In this document: positions 1 to 9,197 of the stretch, piece by piece | Layout of the letters: the number at the start of each line of letters is the position of its first letter | Position numbering within the stretch: the stretch's first letter is position 1 | NCBI GenBank assembly: GCA_003615045.1 | Contig: ML014331.1 | Location: 1-27,274, forward strand | Origin: Caulochytrium protostelioides | Taxonomy: Eukaryota; Chytridiomycota; Caulochytriomycetes; Caulochytriales; Caulochytriaceae | DNA length: 27,274 bases | Direction: 5' to 3' | Position numbers and translations under genes: made by a program | The notes under the pieces: model-generated | What the model was told of the DNA's origin: nothing | Database searches by the model: none | What the model saw: the letters and a program-made list of their open reading frames with translations, nothing else

Positions 1-354
1 CCCGCAGTCGTGGAAGCGACGACGACGTCTACTGCTGATGAAGTAACGACGACGCCCACAGCCGATGAATCGACCACGACGTCTACTGCTGATGAAGTAA
101 CGACGACGTCCACAGCCGATGAAGCGACCACGACGTCTACTGCTGATGAAGCAACGACGACGTCCACAGCCGATGAAACGACCACGACGTCTACTGCTGA
201 TGAAGCAACGACGACGTCCACTGTCGAGGAAGCCACAACGACGTAACACAGCCGATGAAGCGACCACGACGTCTACTGTTGATGAAGTAACGACGACGCC
301 CACAGCCGATGAAGCGACGACGACGTCTACTGCTGATGAACTAACGTCGTCGTC
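1..354 (+). repeat. 27-nt coding tandem repeat with 54-nt higher-order period
   Basis: Units of 27 nt encode nine residues (S/P-T-A-D-E-x-T-T-T). Alternate units use different codons: one type has ACC-ACG-ACG-TCT-ACT-GCT, the other ACG-ACG-ACG-TCC-ACA-GCC. The true period is therefore 54 nt, which points to recent duplication of a two-unit block. Units become degenerate after about position 350, and scattered copies recur at about 676-735. Confidence 0.85.
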
Positions 355-1135
355 TGCCGCTGATGATGCGACGACGACGTCCACGACTGATGAAGCCCCA
401 GCGACGTCCGCTACCGAAGAGGCGAAGGTGACTTCCATGGCCCAGGAAGCGACGACGACATCTAAGGTAGAGAAAGCGACAACGACGTCCGAACCCGCGA
501 ATGCGACCCCGAAATCCGCTAGTTCTAGTTCTACTCCTACTCCTACTCCTACTCCTTCTCCTACTCCTACTTCTACTCCTACGACGTCGATGACGTCGAT
601 GACGGCGACGACGACAACTAGTGCAACTACAAGGACAGCTATCACAACGACGACGTCATCGTTCGAGACGACGAAGTCCACTGCTGATGAAGCCACGACG
701 ACGTCCACTGCCCAGGAAGCCACAACGACGTCCGCTGTCGAAGTAACGACGGCGTTTACGGGGGAGGAAGCGGCGTCCACGGTCCTATCGGCGATGACGA
801 CGACTGCGGCTGCCAGCTCCCCGTCGTTACTGACTTCGTCGATCACCGCGTCACCGGTCAGCAGCTCGACGCTTGCGGGAGACCGCCCGACAACCAGGAC
901 CGCGACGACCCACACCGCTGTCGCATCTTCCTCCAGCCGAAGCACTAGCACAAGGACGGCTACCACGAATAACTGGCGCGCCGTTCGCAACGAGCTCAAC
1001 ACCGAGATCCCCACCGCGATCACGTTTGGCAATATCTCGAGCGCCCGATCGCGTCACGACGCCTCCGAAGCATTGCGGATCGCGCTGGCGTGGTCGCTTC
1101 TCGTCACTCTGGGATTGATCGGCGTGTCGCTGTGA
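1..1135 (+). CDS. Mucin-like Ser/Thr-rich cell-surface protein, GPI-anchored, 5' end outside window
   Basis: The reading frame is open from the left edge with no in-frame ATG, so the N-terminus lies outside the window. The protein is built of 9-residue units of the type STADEATTT, then a short (TP)n stretch near 531-582, then Ser/Thr/Ala-rich sequence with further repeat copies. It ends in about 18 hydrophobic residues (IALAWSLLVTLGLIGVSL) immediately before the stop, preceded by a polar spacer with small residues. That is the layout of a GPI-attachment signal. Proteins like this are typically heavily O-glycosylated stalks at the fungal surface (inference). One irregularity: the frame used from base 1 meets a stop at 244-246, and the same repeat continues in the next frame. 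Compared with neighbouring repeat units there is one extra base near 243-246. This may be a real disruption or an assembly slip in the repeat. The gene is convergent with MSH2, 132 bp away. Confidence 0.6.
531..582 (+). repeat. ACTCCT hexamer microsatellite encoding (TP)n
   Basis: A run of ACTCCT/TCTCCT hexamers inside the surface-protein gene encodes Thr-Pro/Ser-Pro dipeptides, a common stalk sequence in cell-wall proteins. Confidence 0.7.
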
Positions 1136-1267
1136 ATACCCGGTTCCATAGATTATTGGCTGAGACCACCGATGACACCGAACGCTTCTTTGTTTTAGAA
1201 TTATCTATGGCCATACCCATAGCTGTGTGCTCTAAAGAAATATATTTGAATTTGGCATGAAAGCAGA

Positions 1268-4204
1268 TCAGAACGCCGACAAGACTTCCTGGCAGAAGGG
1301 CTGGCCGGCCACGCGGTCAGCGTACTTCTCACGCAGCGCCGCGATGCGTTCCTGCCGCTCGTCGTCGCTCAGATCGGGGAACGCTTCGATGGCGGCAAAG
1401 TCTGCCAGGACCTGACGAATCAGGTCGTTACCTTCCCGAATGACATCCGCATTGGCTTTCCACAAGCGCTGCTTCTTGGCGGCGACGGACGTGGATGCGG
1501 GTTCTGCCACCGTCTTGGGCTCACTTGTGACGTGGCGATCGTCCGATTGGGTCTGACGATCCAGGAGGATAGAGAGCTCGAAGTTCTCGAGCTCCAGCGC
1601 TTTGCGCTTGGCGAGCTCGATCACGCGCTCGGGGAACCGTGCCAAGTGGGCCACGTGGATGCCGAAGCTTTGGTCGCAGATGCCTGGCAGCACCTGGTAA
1701 AGAAGGACCATCGCGTCGTCGGTGACGGCGACTTGCACGTGGCGGTTGACGATCTGCGGATAGACATCGGCCAGCGCGGTGAGTTCGTGGAAATGGGTCG
1801 CAAACAGGGCAAAGCTGCCGATCTTCTTGACGACCCACTCGCTGATGGCCCACGCGAGACCAAACCCGTCGTAGGTGCTGGTGCCGCGGCCGAGCTCGTC
1901 GATGATGAGCAGGCTCTGTTTCGTGGCCGACGAAAGAATACTCGCCGTCTCGAGCATCTCGGCCATGAACGTGCTGATCCCACGCAGTTGCGAGTCGCCC
2001 GCCCCGACGCGAGCGAGGATCGCGTCCACGAGCGTGATCTCGGCGTCGCGGCACGGTACAAAGCAGCCGATCTGCGCCATCGCGACAATGACGCCGATCT
2101 GGCGGATATACACGGACTTGCCGGCCGCGTTGGGCCCCGTGATGATGGTGAATTCGTTGGCGGTATGGTCGAGTTCGACATCGTTCGGAATAAAGTTGAC
2201 GCCGTCCTGCGCTTCGAGGCAAGGGTGGCGCGCGGCCCGGAGCACGATGCGGCGGTCGGCGGCCGTGACGTGGCATGGTCGCAGCTGCGGGCGCACATAG
2301 GGGATCCGAGCGCGGACGGTTGCGACGGCGAACGCCGTCAGGACATCCAGATGCGCGATACGGCCATTGAGCTTTTCCAGCACCGGCAGATACGTCTTGG
2401 TGATCTCCAGAATCTCGCGGACTAAGCTGGCCTGGAGACGGTTGTAGGTGGCTTGGAGGTCGGCGTGCTTCTCATTCAGCGCTTTGAGCGGCTTCGTCGT
2501 GAAGAGGACGCCAGCCTTCTGGGTAGCGAGATCGATGTAACCTGGCTTGTTGCGGAGTTTGGTTGCGTCCGTCCGCGTTAACCGCAGGTGGTGGCCGTAG
2601 ATGGGCGAGTGTTCGAAGCGGAGCTTCTTGTCGAGCTCGAAGCCAAGCGCGTCGGCGACTCGCTCAGCTTCCGGGCGGAAGGCTGCTGAGACCCGCTTCA
2701 TCTCCCCGGCGATCTGAGCGAGGTTGGCGTCGAAATCGGGTTTCACGAGGAACTCGTGGCGATCCAGCGCATGGAGATCGATGGTACGCTCGATCATGGT
2801 TTCAAAGTTTCCCAGCTGCTGTGCGCTCTGCCCGATGGGACCGAGAAAGAGGCGCTCCAGCACGGCGACGTGCGGGCCTTGGTAATCGGCCACGGCCTCC
2901 AGCAGCGACGGCAAGCGGATGGCGGCCTGGTAGATGCGCACAGCGTCCTGGAGCGTGGCCGAGCCGCGGTGAAATTTCTTGCCGATCTGCATCAGATCGG
3001 GCAGCATCCGCAAGTGGGTGCCGTGCAGCGCTTGCAGGAGCTGGGTCTCCTCCACCAGCGCTTCCACGACGTCCATACGTTCTTCGATCTGCGGTAGATC
3101 CAAGAGCGGCTGCCGGATCCACTGCGATAGCAAGCGGTTGCCTTGGGGGGTGCGGCAGTGATTGAGCAAGCCATAGAGACTTGCGCTCTTGTTGAGCGTG
3201 CTCGTGTTGAAGCTCGCGCTTTCCTTAATGGCGGCCGTGGCGCGGGCCGGCGGAAAGAGGTGGAGCGCGTCGACGGCGGCACTGTCGAGCCGCATGAAGT
3301 GACAGGGATGGATCTGCTGAAGCGTAAACTGGCCCGCCATATCCTCGCGGCCGCGCAGATCGAGATAAGCGAGAAGCCCCCCCACCGCGGCGAGCGCCAC
3401 GGACATCTGGTCGATGGGCACCTGCTTGACATCCGTCAGCTGCTCAACGCCGAGCAGCACGGCAAGGTCGACGGCGGCATCCTTGGCCGCGAACTGCGCC
3501 GTCTTTTGGGGCGTATACATGACCTGCGCCTGCTCGAGCAGCTGCCGCACGCGCCGCAACGCGAGGCTCTTCACGTCGTCCGGAATCAGCGCCTCACGGC
3601 AAGATGTCTGGACCATCAACGCCTCGAGGCTGCTGAAGCCATCGCTATCGACAAACTCCGCCACCGACAGGGTCGTGGAGCTGGTGGCGTCCATGAGGGC
3701 GATGCCGACCTTGTGGTTCGCGCCGTCCGGCACGACCTTGACGGCCATGATCGTCGCGACGGTGTCGGACGCCGCGGCCCCGTACAGCCAGTCCTCGAGC
3801 TCGGCCAGACGGCCCGGCGACGCCGTCTTCACGACGCGCCACTCCCTGCGGCCATACGCCGCCGCCGACTCCGGCATCGCCCAGACCTCGACGCGGGCTA
3901 GCTGCTCGAACAGGGCATACTTGAGCAGGGCGACGGCGTTCGCTTTCGAGAGCGAGCACGTGGCCAGGCCGGTGGCCTCGTCGCCGGCCATGTGGCGCAG
4001 CACCGCGGCGGTGCGGTAGACGTGGTCGGCGGCGCAGCAGGCGTCGTCGCCGTGCACGGTATGGAACTGCCCGCCGTTGCGTTCAAAGAGGCGCACGGTC
4101 GGCGTCGACGCCTGGGGCAGCGACCGGAAGAACCGGGCAAACTGGATCTCGGCCGGCTTGTCAAGCGCCAGCTCAGGCGACTCGCGAGCCGGCGGCGACG
4201 CCAT
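1268..4204 (-). CDS. MSH2: DNA mismatch repair protein MSH2
   Basis: MutS-family ATPase that pairs with MSH6 or MSH3 in the nucleus to recognise mismatches and small loops. The 978-residue product is collinear with MSH2 over its whole length. It has an N-terminal mismatch-binding domain (FARFF, TVRLFER), connector and lever domains (CRTPQGNRLLSQWIRQPL, HEFLVKPDFDANL), a clamp, and a C-terminal ATPase. The ATPase shows IPNDV, the P-loop at about residues 690-697, MAQIGCFVPC, GAGDSQLRGISTFMAEML, Walker B DELGRGTSTYDGFGLAW, the FATHFHELTAL switch and CDQSFGIHVA. The C-terminal helical tail for dimer contact is present. The first ATG is at 4204; the frame stays open upstream to 4318 but only with non-ATG codons. 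No intron was seen. Odd point: the P-loop reads GPNAAGKSV rather than the usual MSH2 GPNMGGKST, resembling MSH5, while GKS itself is intact. The gene is divergent from the OMP decarboxylase gene. Confidence 0.96.
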   Translation of the reverse strand: MASPPARESPELALDKPAEIQFARFFRSLPQASTPTVRLFERNGGQFHTVHGDDACCAADHVYRTAAVLRHMAGDEATGLATCSLSKANAVALLKYALFEQLARVEVWAMPESAAAYGRREWRVVKTASPGRLAELEDWLYGAAASDTVATIMAVKVVPDGANHKVGIALMDATSSTTLSVAEFVDSDGFSSLEALMVQTSCREALIPDDVKSLALRRVRQLLEQAQVMYTPQKTAQFAAKDAAVDLAVLLGVEQLTDVKQVPIDQMSVALAAVGGLLAYLDLRGREDMAGQFTLQQIHPCHFMRLDSAAVDALHLFPPARATAAIKESASFNTSTLNKSASLYGLLNHCRTPQGNRLLSQWIRQPLLDLPQIEERMDVVEALVEETQLLQALHGTHLRMLPDLMQIGKKFHRGSATLQDAVRIYQAAIRLPSLLEAVADYQGPHVAVLERLFLGPIGQSAQQLGNFETMIERTIDLHALDRHEFLVKPDFDANLAQIAGEMKRVSAAFRPEAERVADALGFELDKKLRFEHSPIYGHHLRLTRTDATKLRNKPGYIDLATQKAGVLFTTKPLKALNEKHADLQATYNRLQASLVREILEITKTYLPVLEKLNGRIAHLDVLTAFAVATVRARIPYVRPQLRPCHVTAADRRIVLRAARHPCLEAQDGVNFIPNDVELDHTANEFTIITGPNAAGKSVYIRQIGVIVAMAQIGCFVPCRDAEITLVDAILARVGAGDSQLRGISTFMAEMLETASILSSATKQSLLIIDELGRGTSTYDGFGLAWAISEWVVKKIGSFALFATHFHELTALADVYPQIVNRHVQVAVTDDAMVLLYQVLPGICDQSFGIHVAHLARFPERVIELAKRKALELENFELSILLDRQTQSDDRHVTSEPKTVAEPASTSVAAKKQRLWKANADVIREGNDLIRQVLADFAAIEAFPDLSDDERQERIAALREKYADRVAGQPFCQEVLSAF

Positions 4205-5009
4205 CCTGGCGGTGCTCAGCAGGGGGCAGAGCAAGAAAACTCGGCAAAATACGAATAGCCAATGCCGACGAGGAGATCGCCGGTTCGACACGTGGCGTGG
4301 TAAACAAAGGGATTTCACGAGAAAGAAACAAAAGATGGCCGCGATTGGCGACGAAGTGTCGTCACGGACTCGTTAGCTCACGATGACATACATCGCCTCT
4401 CGCGGTGCATGAATGGCTATCCGTCATTGTGACGCGCAAATCGACTGATAAGCTTCCGGATCCAGGGACCCGCCTGCTCGCCGGTCTTCAAGCCTAGCCT
4501 ATGGCGGACTCAAGCATGGGGTCCAATCTCGGGAAGTCCTCGCCCTTCCCCGCCACAATCACCGCCGTGGCGGCGCAGCGCGCGTGGCCTGCCCGTTTTG
4601 GCTATCCGGGCCCTGTGAAGGCGGCGTGCCACGGAACGGCCGCCCTGACAGCGAACCCGGTACGTTGAGGCGCGAGTCCAGCGCCGTAAAATCGCCACCT
4701 CATGTGATAATTCGGACGGTCGATAATGATGATGGACCGTCATGCTGGAACCATGAAGAAGGGCGTTGGAGCGGACCTAGTCGCGATTGGATGCCCCAGC
4801 GATGCGAATCATGCGATCTGACATCCTCTCATGTGTCATGCGTCATGGAGGGCAGATTGGGAAAAATAACGCGGAGGGGCCAATAACACAGGCGACGACC
4901 TCATCCCTCGTTGAGCTCGCGCCCCCTCCTATCACCAAACTCCGTTTGATACGTCTGTTTCTGATCAAACACTGATCGCTTTTGCTTCGGACGACGACGA
5001 TCCATCACG
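4205..5009. promoter_or_regulatory. Divergent intergenic region between MSH2 and OMP decarboxylase
   Basis: About 0.8 kb lies between the start codons of two divergently transcribed genes, so it must hold both 5' leaders and both promoters. No coding exon, RNA gene or clear TATA box could be supported. The part nearest 4840-5000 is visibly richer in A and T than the flanking genes. Confidence 0.5.
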
Positions 5010-5900
5010 ATGGCGTTGTGGACCCAGCTCACCTATGAGCAGCGCGCGGCTCTGGCACCGCATCCGCTGGCGCGGCGCTTGTGTCGCTTGATGGCGCGGA
5101 AGCAGACGAATCTCTGCATCGCGGCGGATGTGACCACGGCCGCCGAACTGGTCCAGATCGCGGACGTCTTGGGCCCGCTGATCTGCGTGCTAAAGACGCA
5201 CATCGACATCGTTGACGATTTCACGGACGCACTTGCGGCGCAGCTGGTCGCGCTCAGCGACAAGCACGATTTCCTCATCTTTGAGGACCGCAAGTTCGCC
5301 GACATCGGGAACACGGTGCGCCTGCAGTACACGAACGGCGTCTACCGCATCGCCGACTGGGCCCACATCGTCAACTGCCACGCGCTCCCAGGCGACGGCA
5401 TCCTCTCGGGGCTCCAGGCCGGCGTCCCGCCGGCACACGTCGACGACCGCGCCTGTCTCATGATCGCGCAGCTCTCCTCGCAGGGCGCGCTCACCCACGT
5501 GCCCGGGTACCGCGAGGCCGCCGTCGCGATGGCCCAGCGCTTCCCGGCCTTCGTGATCGGGTACATCGCGCAGACCTCGCCCAACACGGACGCCTGCGCC
5601 TTGACCGCCGACGCGGGAACGGAAACGGGAACGGGAGCGGGAACGGGAGCGGGAGCGCCGCCGCCGCCGCTCGCGATGGTCATGACGCCCGGCGTCAAGC
5701 TCGCCGCCGGCGGGGACGGCCTCGGGCAGCAGTACCGCACTCCCGCAGACGCCGTCGTGCGTGACGGCGGCGATATCATCATTGTCGGCCGCGGGATCTA
5801 CGCGGGCGCGCCCGAGACCTGGGCCGAGCAGGCCGAACGCTACCGCGCCGCCGGGTGGACGGCCTATGAGCAGCGCTGCGCCGCGCGCGGCCAGTCCTAG
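5010..5900 (+). CDS. URA3: Orotidine 5'-phosphate decarboxylase
   Basis: Catalyses OMP to UMP plus CO2, the last step of de novo pyrimidine synthesis, in the cytosol as a TIM-barrel dimer. The 296-residue product is a stand-alone fungal-type enzyme (yeast Ura3 is 267). Visible active-site elements are ADVTT (Asp40), LKTHID (Lys62), the catalytic tetrad segment FEDRKFADIGNT (Asp93, Lys95, Asp98), PGDGILSGL, MTPGV, LGQQYRT (Gln240, Tyr242, phosphate contacts by comparison with yeast Gln215/Tyr217) and IIIVGRGIY (Arg261). The start is the first ATG, and homology begins shortly after it. Odd point: residues about 203-220 are a Gly/Thr/Ala repeat followed by four prolines, placed at the beginning of the mobile phosphate-gripper loop after the IAQ strand. 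It lengthens the protein relative to yeast but leaves every catalytic residue. The gene is convergent with the next gene, about 160 bp away. Confidence 0.96.
   Translation: MALWTQLTYEQRAALAPHPLARRLCRLMARKQTNLCIAADVTTAAELVQIADVLGPLICVLKTHIDIVDDFTDALAAQLVALSDKHDFLIFEDRKFADIGNTVRLQYTNGVYRIADWAHIVNCHALPGDGILSGLQAGVPPAHVDDRACLMIAQLSSQGALTHVPGYREAAVAMAQRFPAFVIGYIAQTSPNTDACALTADAGTETGTGAGTGAGAPPPPLAMVMTPGVKLAAGGDGLGQQYRTPADAVVRDGGDIIIVGRGIYAGAPETWAEQAERYRAAGWTAYEQRCAARGQS
5614..5672 (+). repeat. GGAACG/GGAGCG hexamer run plus CCG run inside URA3
   Basis: An in-frame run of six-base units encodes a Gly/Thr/Ala/Glu stretch, followed by CCG codons for Pro4. It coincides exactly with the loop insertion in OMP decarboxylase, so the insertion probably arose by repeat expansion. 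Confidence 0.7.
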
Positions 5901-6059
5901 TCCCCCGTCGTCGTCGTCCCGTCTCTTCGTCTCCGCCATCCCGATGCATTGCAGTTTCGCAAGGCATCGCTGATTCTCTCATCACGTAAAACTCTCACGG
6001 TTAGCACCCTCCTAACCGTCGACGTGTTCATGACTTATCAGGGGTCTGCCTCACCCACG

Positions 6060-8203
6060 CTACATGTCGACGGGCGGCGGACGCCGCGGCGGCGGGAATT
6101 GCAACTCATGGGGCCGCTGGCTGGCGCTGTAGATGTGGGGCGCCATGAACTCGGGCGAGGAAGCGGGGTCGAGCGCGGTGGGCGTGGCGACGGCGTCAGC
6201 GTCGGAGGGGGCCGCCGCCGCGCCGTCGCCTGGTGGGAGGATGCTGCCGTCGGGCGCCACGGCGCCGCCCGCCGCGGCGGTTGCTTGCGCGCGCGGGGTC
6301 ACCCACCGCGGGGGGATCCGCATCGGCGCCGACGACGACAGCTGGCTGACGGCCGCGTCGTCGCCGTCGTCGCCGTCGCCCTCGAGATGGCCTGCGCGGT
6401 CGTCGTTGTCGTCGTCCTCGTCGTCCTCGTCACTCTCCGAGTCGATCGCCGCATCGGCCGGGGACTCGAAGCCGTCGACATGGAAGAGCGGTTCCTGGTG
6501 GTGCGTGTCGGGTTCCGGCAGGTCGTCCGGCGCCGGCGGGAGGACGTCTGCCGGGGATGCGGCGGCGAAGGCCGTGGCGGGCAGGGGCGTGATGGCGGGC
6601 GCCGCGGCCGGCGGCGGCGCGACGGTGACGGCGGCCGGCTCGACCGGCGCGAAGTGGACTTTGCGCGGGAGCGTGGTGCTCGGCAGTGCGGCCGTCAGTA
6701 CGCGCGGGCTGGCACGGGCCAGAGCCGGCGAGACGGCCGTCGTGCTGCTTCCGCTCCGCAGCATCGGCTCGCCCGACCGTGGCCTCGATCGCGCTGACCG
6801 CGGATCCGCACCGTCGTGCTCGTCGTCCTCGTCGTCCTCGTCCTCGTCGTCCTCGTCGTCGTTGTCGTCGTCATCGTTATCGTCATCATCACCACGGGTG
6901 CCCCTCAGACCCGGCCCGCGGGGCGACCGTGAGACCGACTCGGTTTCTTGCTCCAGGTCGCTCGACGAGACGGATGCCGACTTGAAGCCGGCGTTGGCCA
7001 GGTTGAGAAAACTGCCGTGCTTGAGCGACGATGACAACGCCGACGTCGGCGCCAGATTCGAGAGACCGCCGGTGGCCGCGCTGCTGCCCGACGTGCTGCT
7101 GACGCCGGCAGCGCCGGACGAGCGCGTGGCGTACGGGCTGCTGGAGGGACGGTCGACGGGCGCCGCCGCCGCCGCCGCCGCCGTCGTCGAGGCCGGCAAC
7201 GGCGGCGCTGACCCGGGGTCGGCCAAGCTGGCGGCCACGACGTCGGGCGCGAGCGCCATCAGCACGCGCAGCGCGCGACGGTAGTCCTGCCCGGCCTGGC
7301 GGAACTGCTGCTCGAGCCGCGCCTCCTGCTGCATGCGGTACTGCTCGATGTCGGCGCGCATGGCCTGGGTCAGCGTGGCCTTGTACTGCGTCACAGCGTG
7401 CGCCAGCGCGGCCTCGGCCGCCTGTCGGCCCGCGGGCGTCATGTGCGGGTTGCGCTGCACGTCGTCGGGCACGACGAGGTGCAGGGCCGCGGCATACTGC
7501 GGCGTCGCGGGTACCACTCCATCCGCGTCCACCGCGACCTCGGTCGCGACCAGGCCATTGTACAGAGCGACGGGACGAGACAGATCGGCGCGGTCCCGCA
7601 AGAGAGTCTTGGCGTCCAGCGTCGACTCGGCGACGGTCATGGGCCGCGAGGCCGTGGCGAAGACCGGCGTGCGGCAAAACAGGCACGCAACGACGAGCGC
7701 GCGGCCGTGCCGGATCGGTAGGGTCTTGGCCAGCTCCGCATAACGCTGAACACGGCGGTGGTAGCCAACCAGAGAAAGAAAGAAAGAGCGTGAGCATCGC
7801 GTCGTCGCGCGAGAGCATGGTCATTCACACCAGGTCGATGACTTACGATGTGGATGGCATCCGCGTCGGTCAGGATGACGCGGTCCCAATTCGACGGGTC
7901 CAGGAGCGGCGCGTTATCGCGGATCATCAGGGCCGCCTCGGCGCCGTCGGCGCTCGCGGGCTGCTGAGAGGCCTGCCGGGACGCGGGAGCCGACGACCGT
8001 GCCGATGCGCTGTGTGGTGGCGAGGCCGCTGCGGGTCCGGCGCCGTCGGCGCCGTCAGCGCTGTCGGTGGCGTCCAGGCCGAGCGCATGGCGGACCTGCG
8101 CGGCGTGGGCGGCCGGATCGCCGTTGGAGTCCGGGCGGCGGTCGTCTGCGGACGCCGAGGGCGCGCAGACGATGTTGCAGCATGCGCAGTGGTAGCGCGT
8201 CAT
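6060..8203 (-). CDS. Unrecognised two-exon protein with Cys-pair motifs and acidic tracts
   Basis: Family not recognised. Exon 1 is 8203-7847 and exon 2 is 7745-6060. The 101-nt intron (7846-7746) has donor GTAAGT, a long C/T tract and acceptor TTCAG. The junction is phase 0 and gives a 680-residue protein. The start is the ATG at 8203; the frame is open further up only through a TTG. Visible parts are: YHCACCNIVC at residues about 4-13; a disordered Ala/Ser-rich stretch; a conserved-looking block across the intron (NWDRVILTDADAIHI then RYAELAKTLPIRHGRALVVACLFC) and on through PVALYNGLVATEV; a helical, Gln-rich segment; then disordered Ser-rich sequence with two strongly acidic runs of Asp/Glu. 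The two Cys groups could jointly bind zinc (inference). A KVHF sequence within RKVHFAP resembles a PP1-docking motif. Nuclear or scaffold roles are possible but unproven. Confidence 0.72.
6397..6440 (-). repeat. Trinucleotide-rich acidic tract, first cluster
   Basis: GTC/TCG-type triplets on the plus strand read as GAC/GAG codons on the coding strand and give a run of Asp and Glu with a few Asn in the unrecognised protein. Confidence 0.55.
6815..6892 (-). repeat. Trinucleotide-rich acidic tract, second cluster
   Basis: A longer triplet-rich block encodes about 25 nearly uninterrupted Asp/Glu/Asn residues. Its purity suggests expansion by slippage. Confidence 0.6.
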
Positions 8204-9197
8204 GGCGCTGACGGCCAACCGTCAAGAACGGCTGGGGGGGAGCGGGGAGCGGGGAGCCGGGAGCCGGGGCCGGTCGCTGCAGACGCGTGCTCGCCCGACG
8301 CTGCTGCGTCAGGTCGGATAGCGATGGGCAATGGACCCGGCGAGGGCGAGCCGATGCGCGGCAATGCCCGTCCGCTGTTGGAAGCTGCCGTGGGCGCCGC
8401 GATGGCGAGCGTCGCGATGGCAAGCGGCGCAACGGCGATGGACGGGGGATGCGGGGGTCGCTCGGACTGAAAGCACCGGCGTGATGCGCAGCGATGGCCA
8501 CCTTGGCCGGCAGCGCGCAGAACGCCAGCAGCGGAAGGAACGGCGGGATGCTGAGAGCGGCTCGGCGGTCGAACCACGACGACGCATAGGAGCGACGCGG
8601 CGATTGGAAACGCTGTTGACCGTCCACCACGAGGCGTCGTGGGCGATGTCATGCGCGACCCCGCGCCGCCATGCCATGCCATGGCTGAACCCGCGCGGCG
8701 CGGCGCCACCGAAGCACAGGCCGCCGTGACGGACGCCCTTGCTGAAGCCGGTGCGCGGGAGCCGACCTCCTGGGAAGGCGCACGTGCAAGGATCGGCGTC
8801 CAACCGGCAACGCCGACGTCCCGCGCGTGGGCGGAGCTCGACCGCCGTGCCGGCCCGGCCGACCGCGGCGTGCGTGGCATGGCATACCGACCGCTGTCCC
8901 CCGCGCCGCTCGCCGCGGCGGTCCGGGCGAGCACGGCATGTGGCGCAGCGGCGCCTCTCCAGGCAACACGCGGCGGCGCGCCAGGATGACGAGGACCCGT
9001 CGGGGACGACGCGACCGCCTCTGGCGATCCTCAGTCCTCCTTCCCGCTGACGCTTGATTGCAACATCCACATATCCTATATCAATCAGAGAGACCCTATC
9101 GGTCAGAAAAGAGAGAGAGAGCGAGAGAAAGAGAGAGAAAGAGCGAGAGCGAGACCATCGAGACGATTCTAGCGATCACCGGGCATCGGACCAGCGA
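8204..9197. other. Intergenic region, no gene supported
   Basis: About 1 kb between the start of the unrecognised gene and the stop of RPN9, both on the minus strand. It is mostly very GC-rich with long open frames in several directions. These show no family resemblance and look like by-products of base composition. It must contain the promoter of the unrecognised gene. Confidence 0.45.
9105..9154. repeat. GA-rich purine tract
   Basis: Around 50 almost pure purines on the plus strand (GAGAGA and GAAAGA units), lying just downstream of the RPN9 stop and therefore probably in its 3' untranslated region as a pyrimidine tract. Confidence 0.7.

Noticed and set aside
1521-3901. Long plus-strand and alternate minus-strand frames across MSH2
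   Set aside because: They are compositional shadows of the real gene; only the annotated frame carries conserved motifs.
4205-4318. N-terminal extension of MSH2 to position 4318
   Set aside because: The only start codon upstream of 4204 is a GTG; the extension has no MSH2 similarity, and homology begins right after the ATG at 4204.
4431-4440. E2F-like element (TTTGCGCGTC on the minus strand) upstream of MSH2
   Set aside because: It does not match the canonical TTTSSCGC pattern exactly, and one short GC-rich match in GC-rich DNA is not evidence.
8309-9070. Long overlapping open frames on both strands
   Set aside because: In GC-rich DNA stops are rare; these frames are Arg/Ala/Pro-rich with no recognisable domain and no splice partners.
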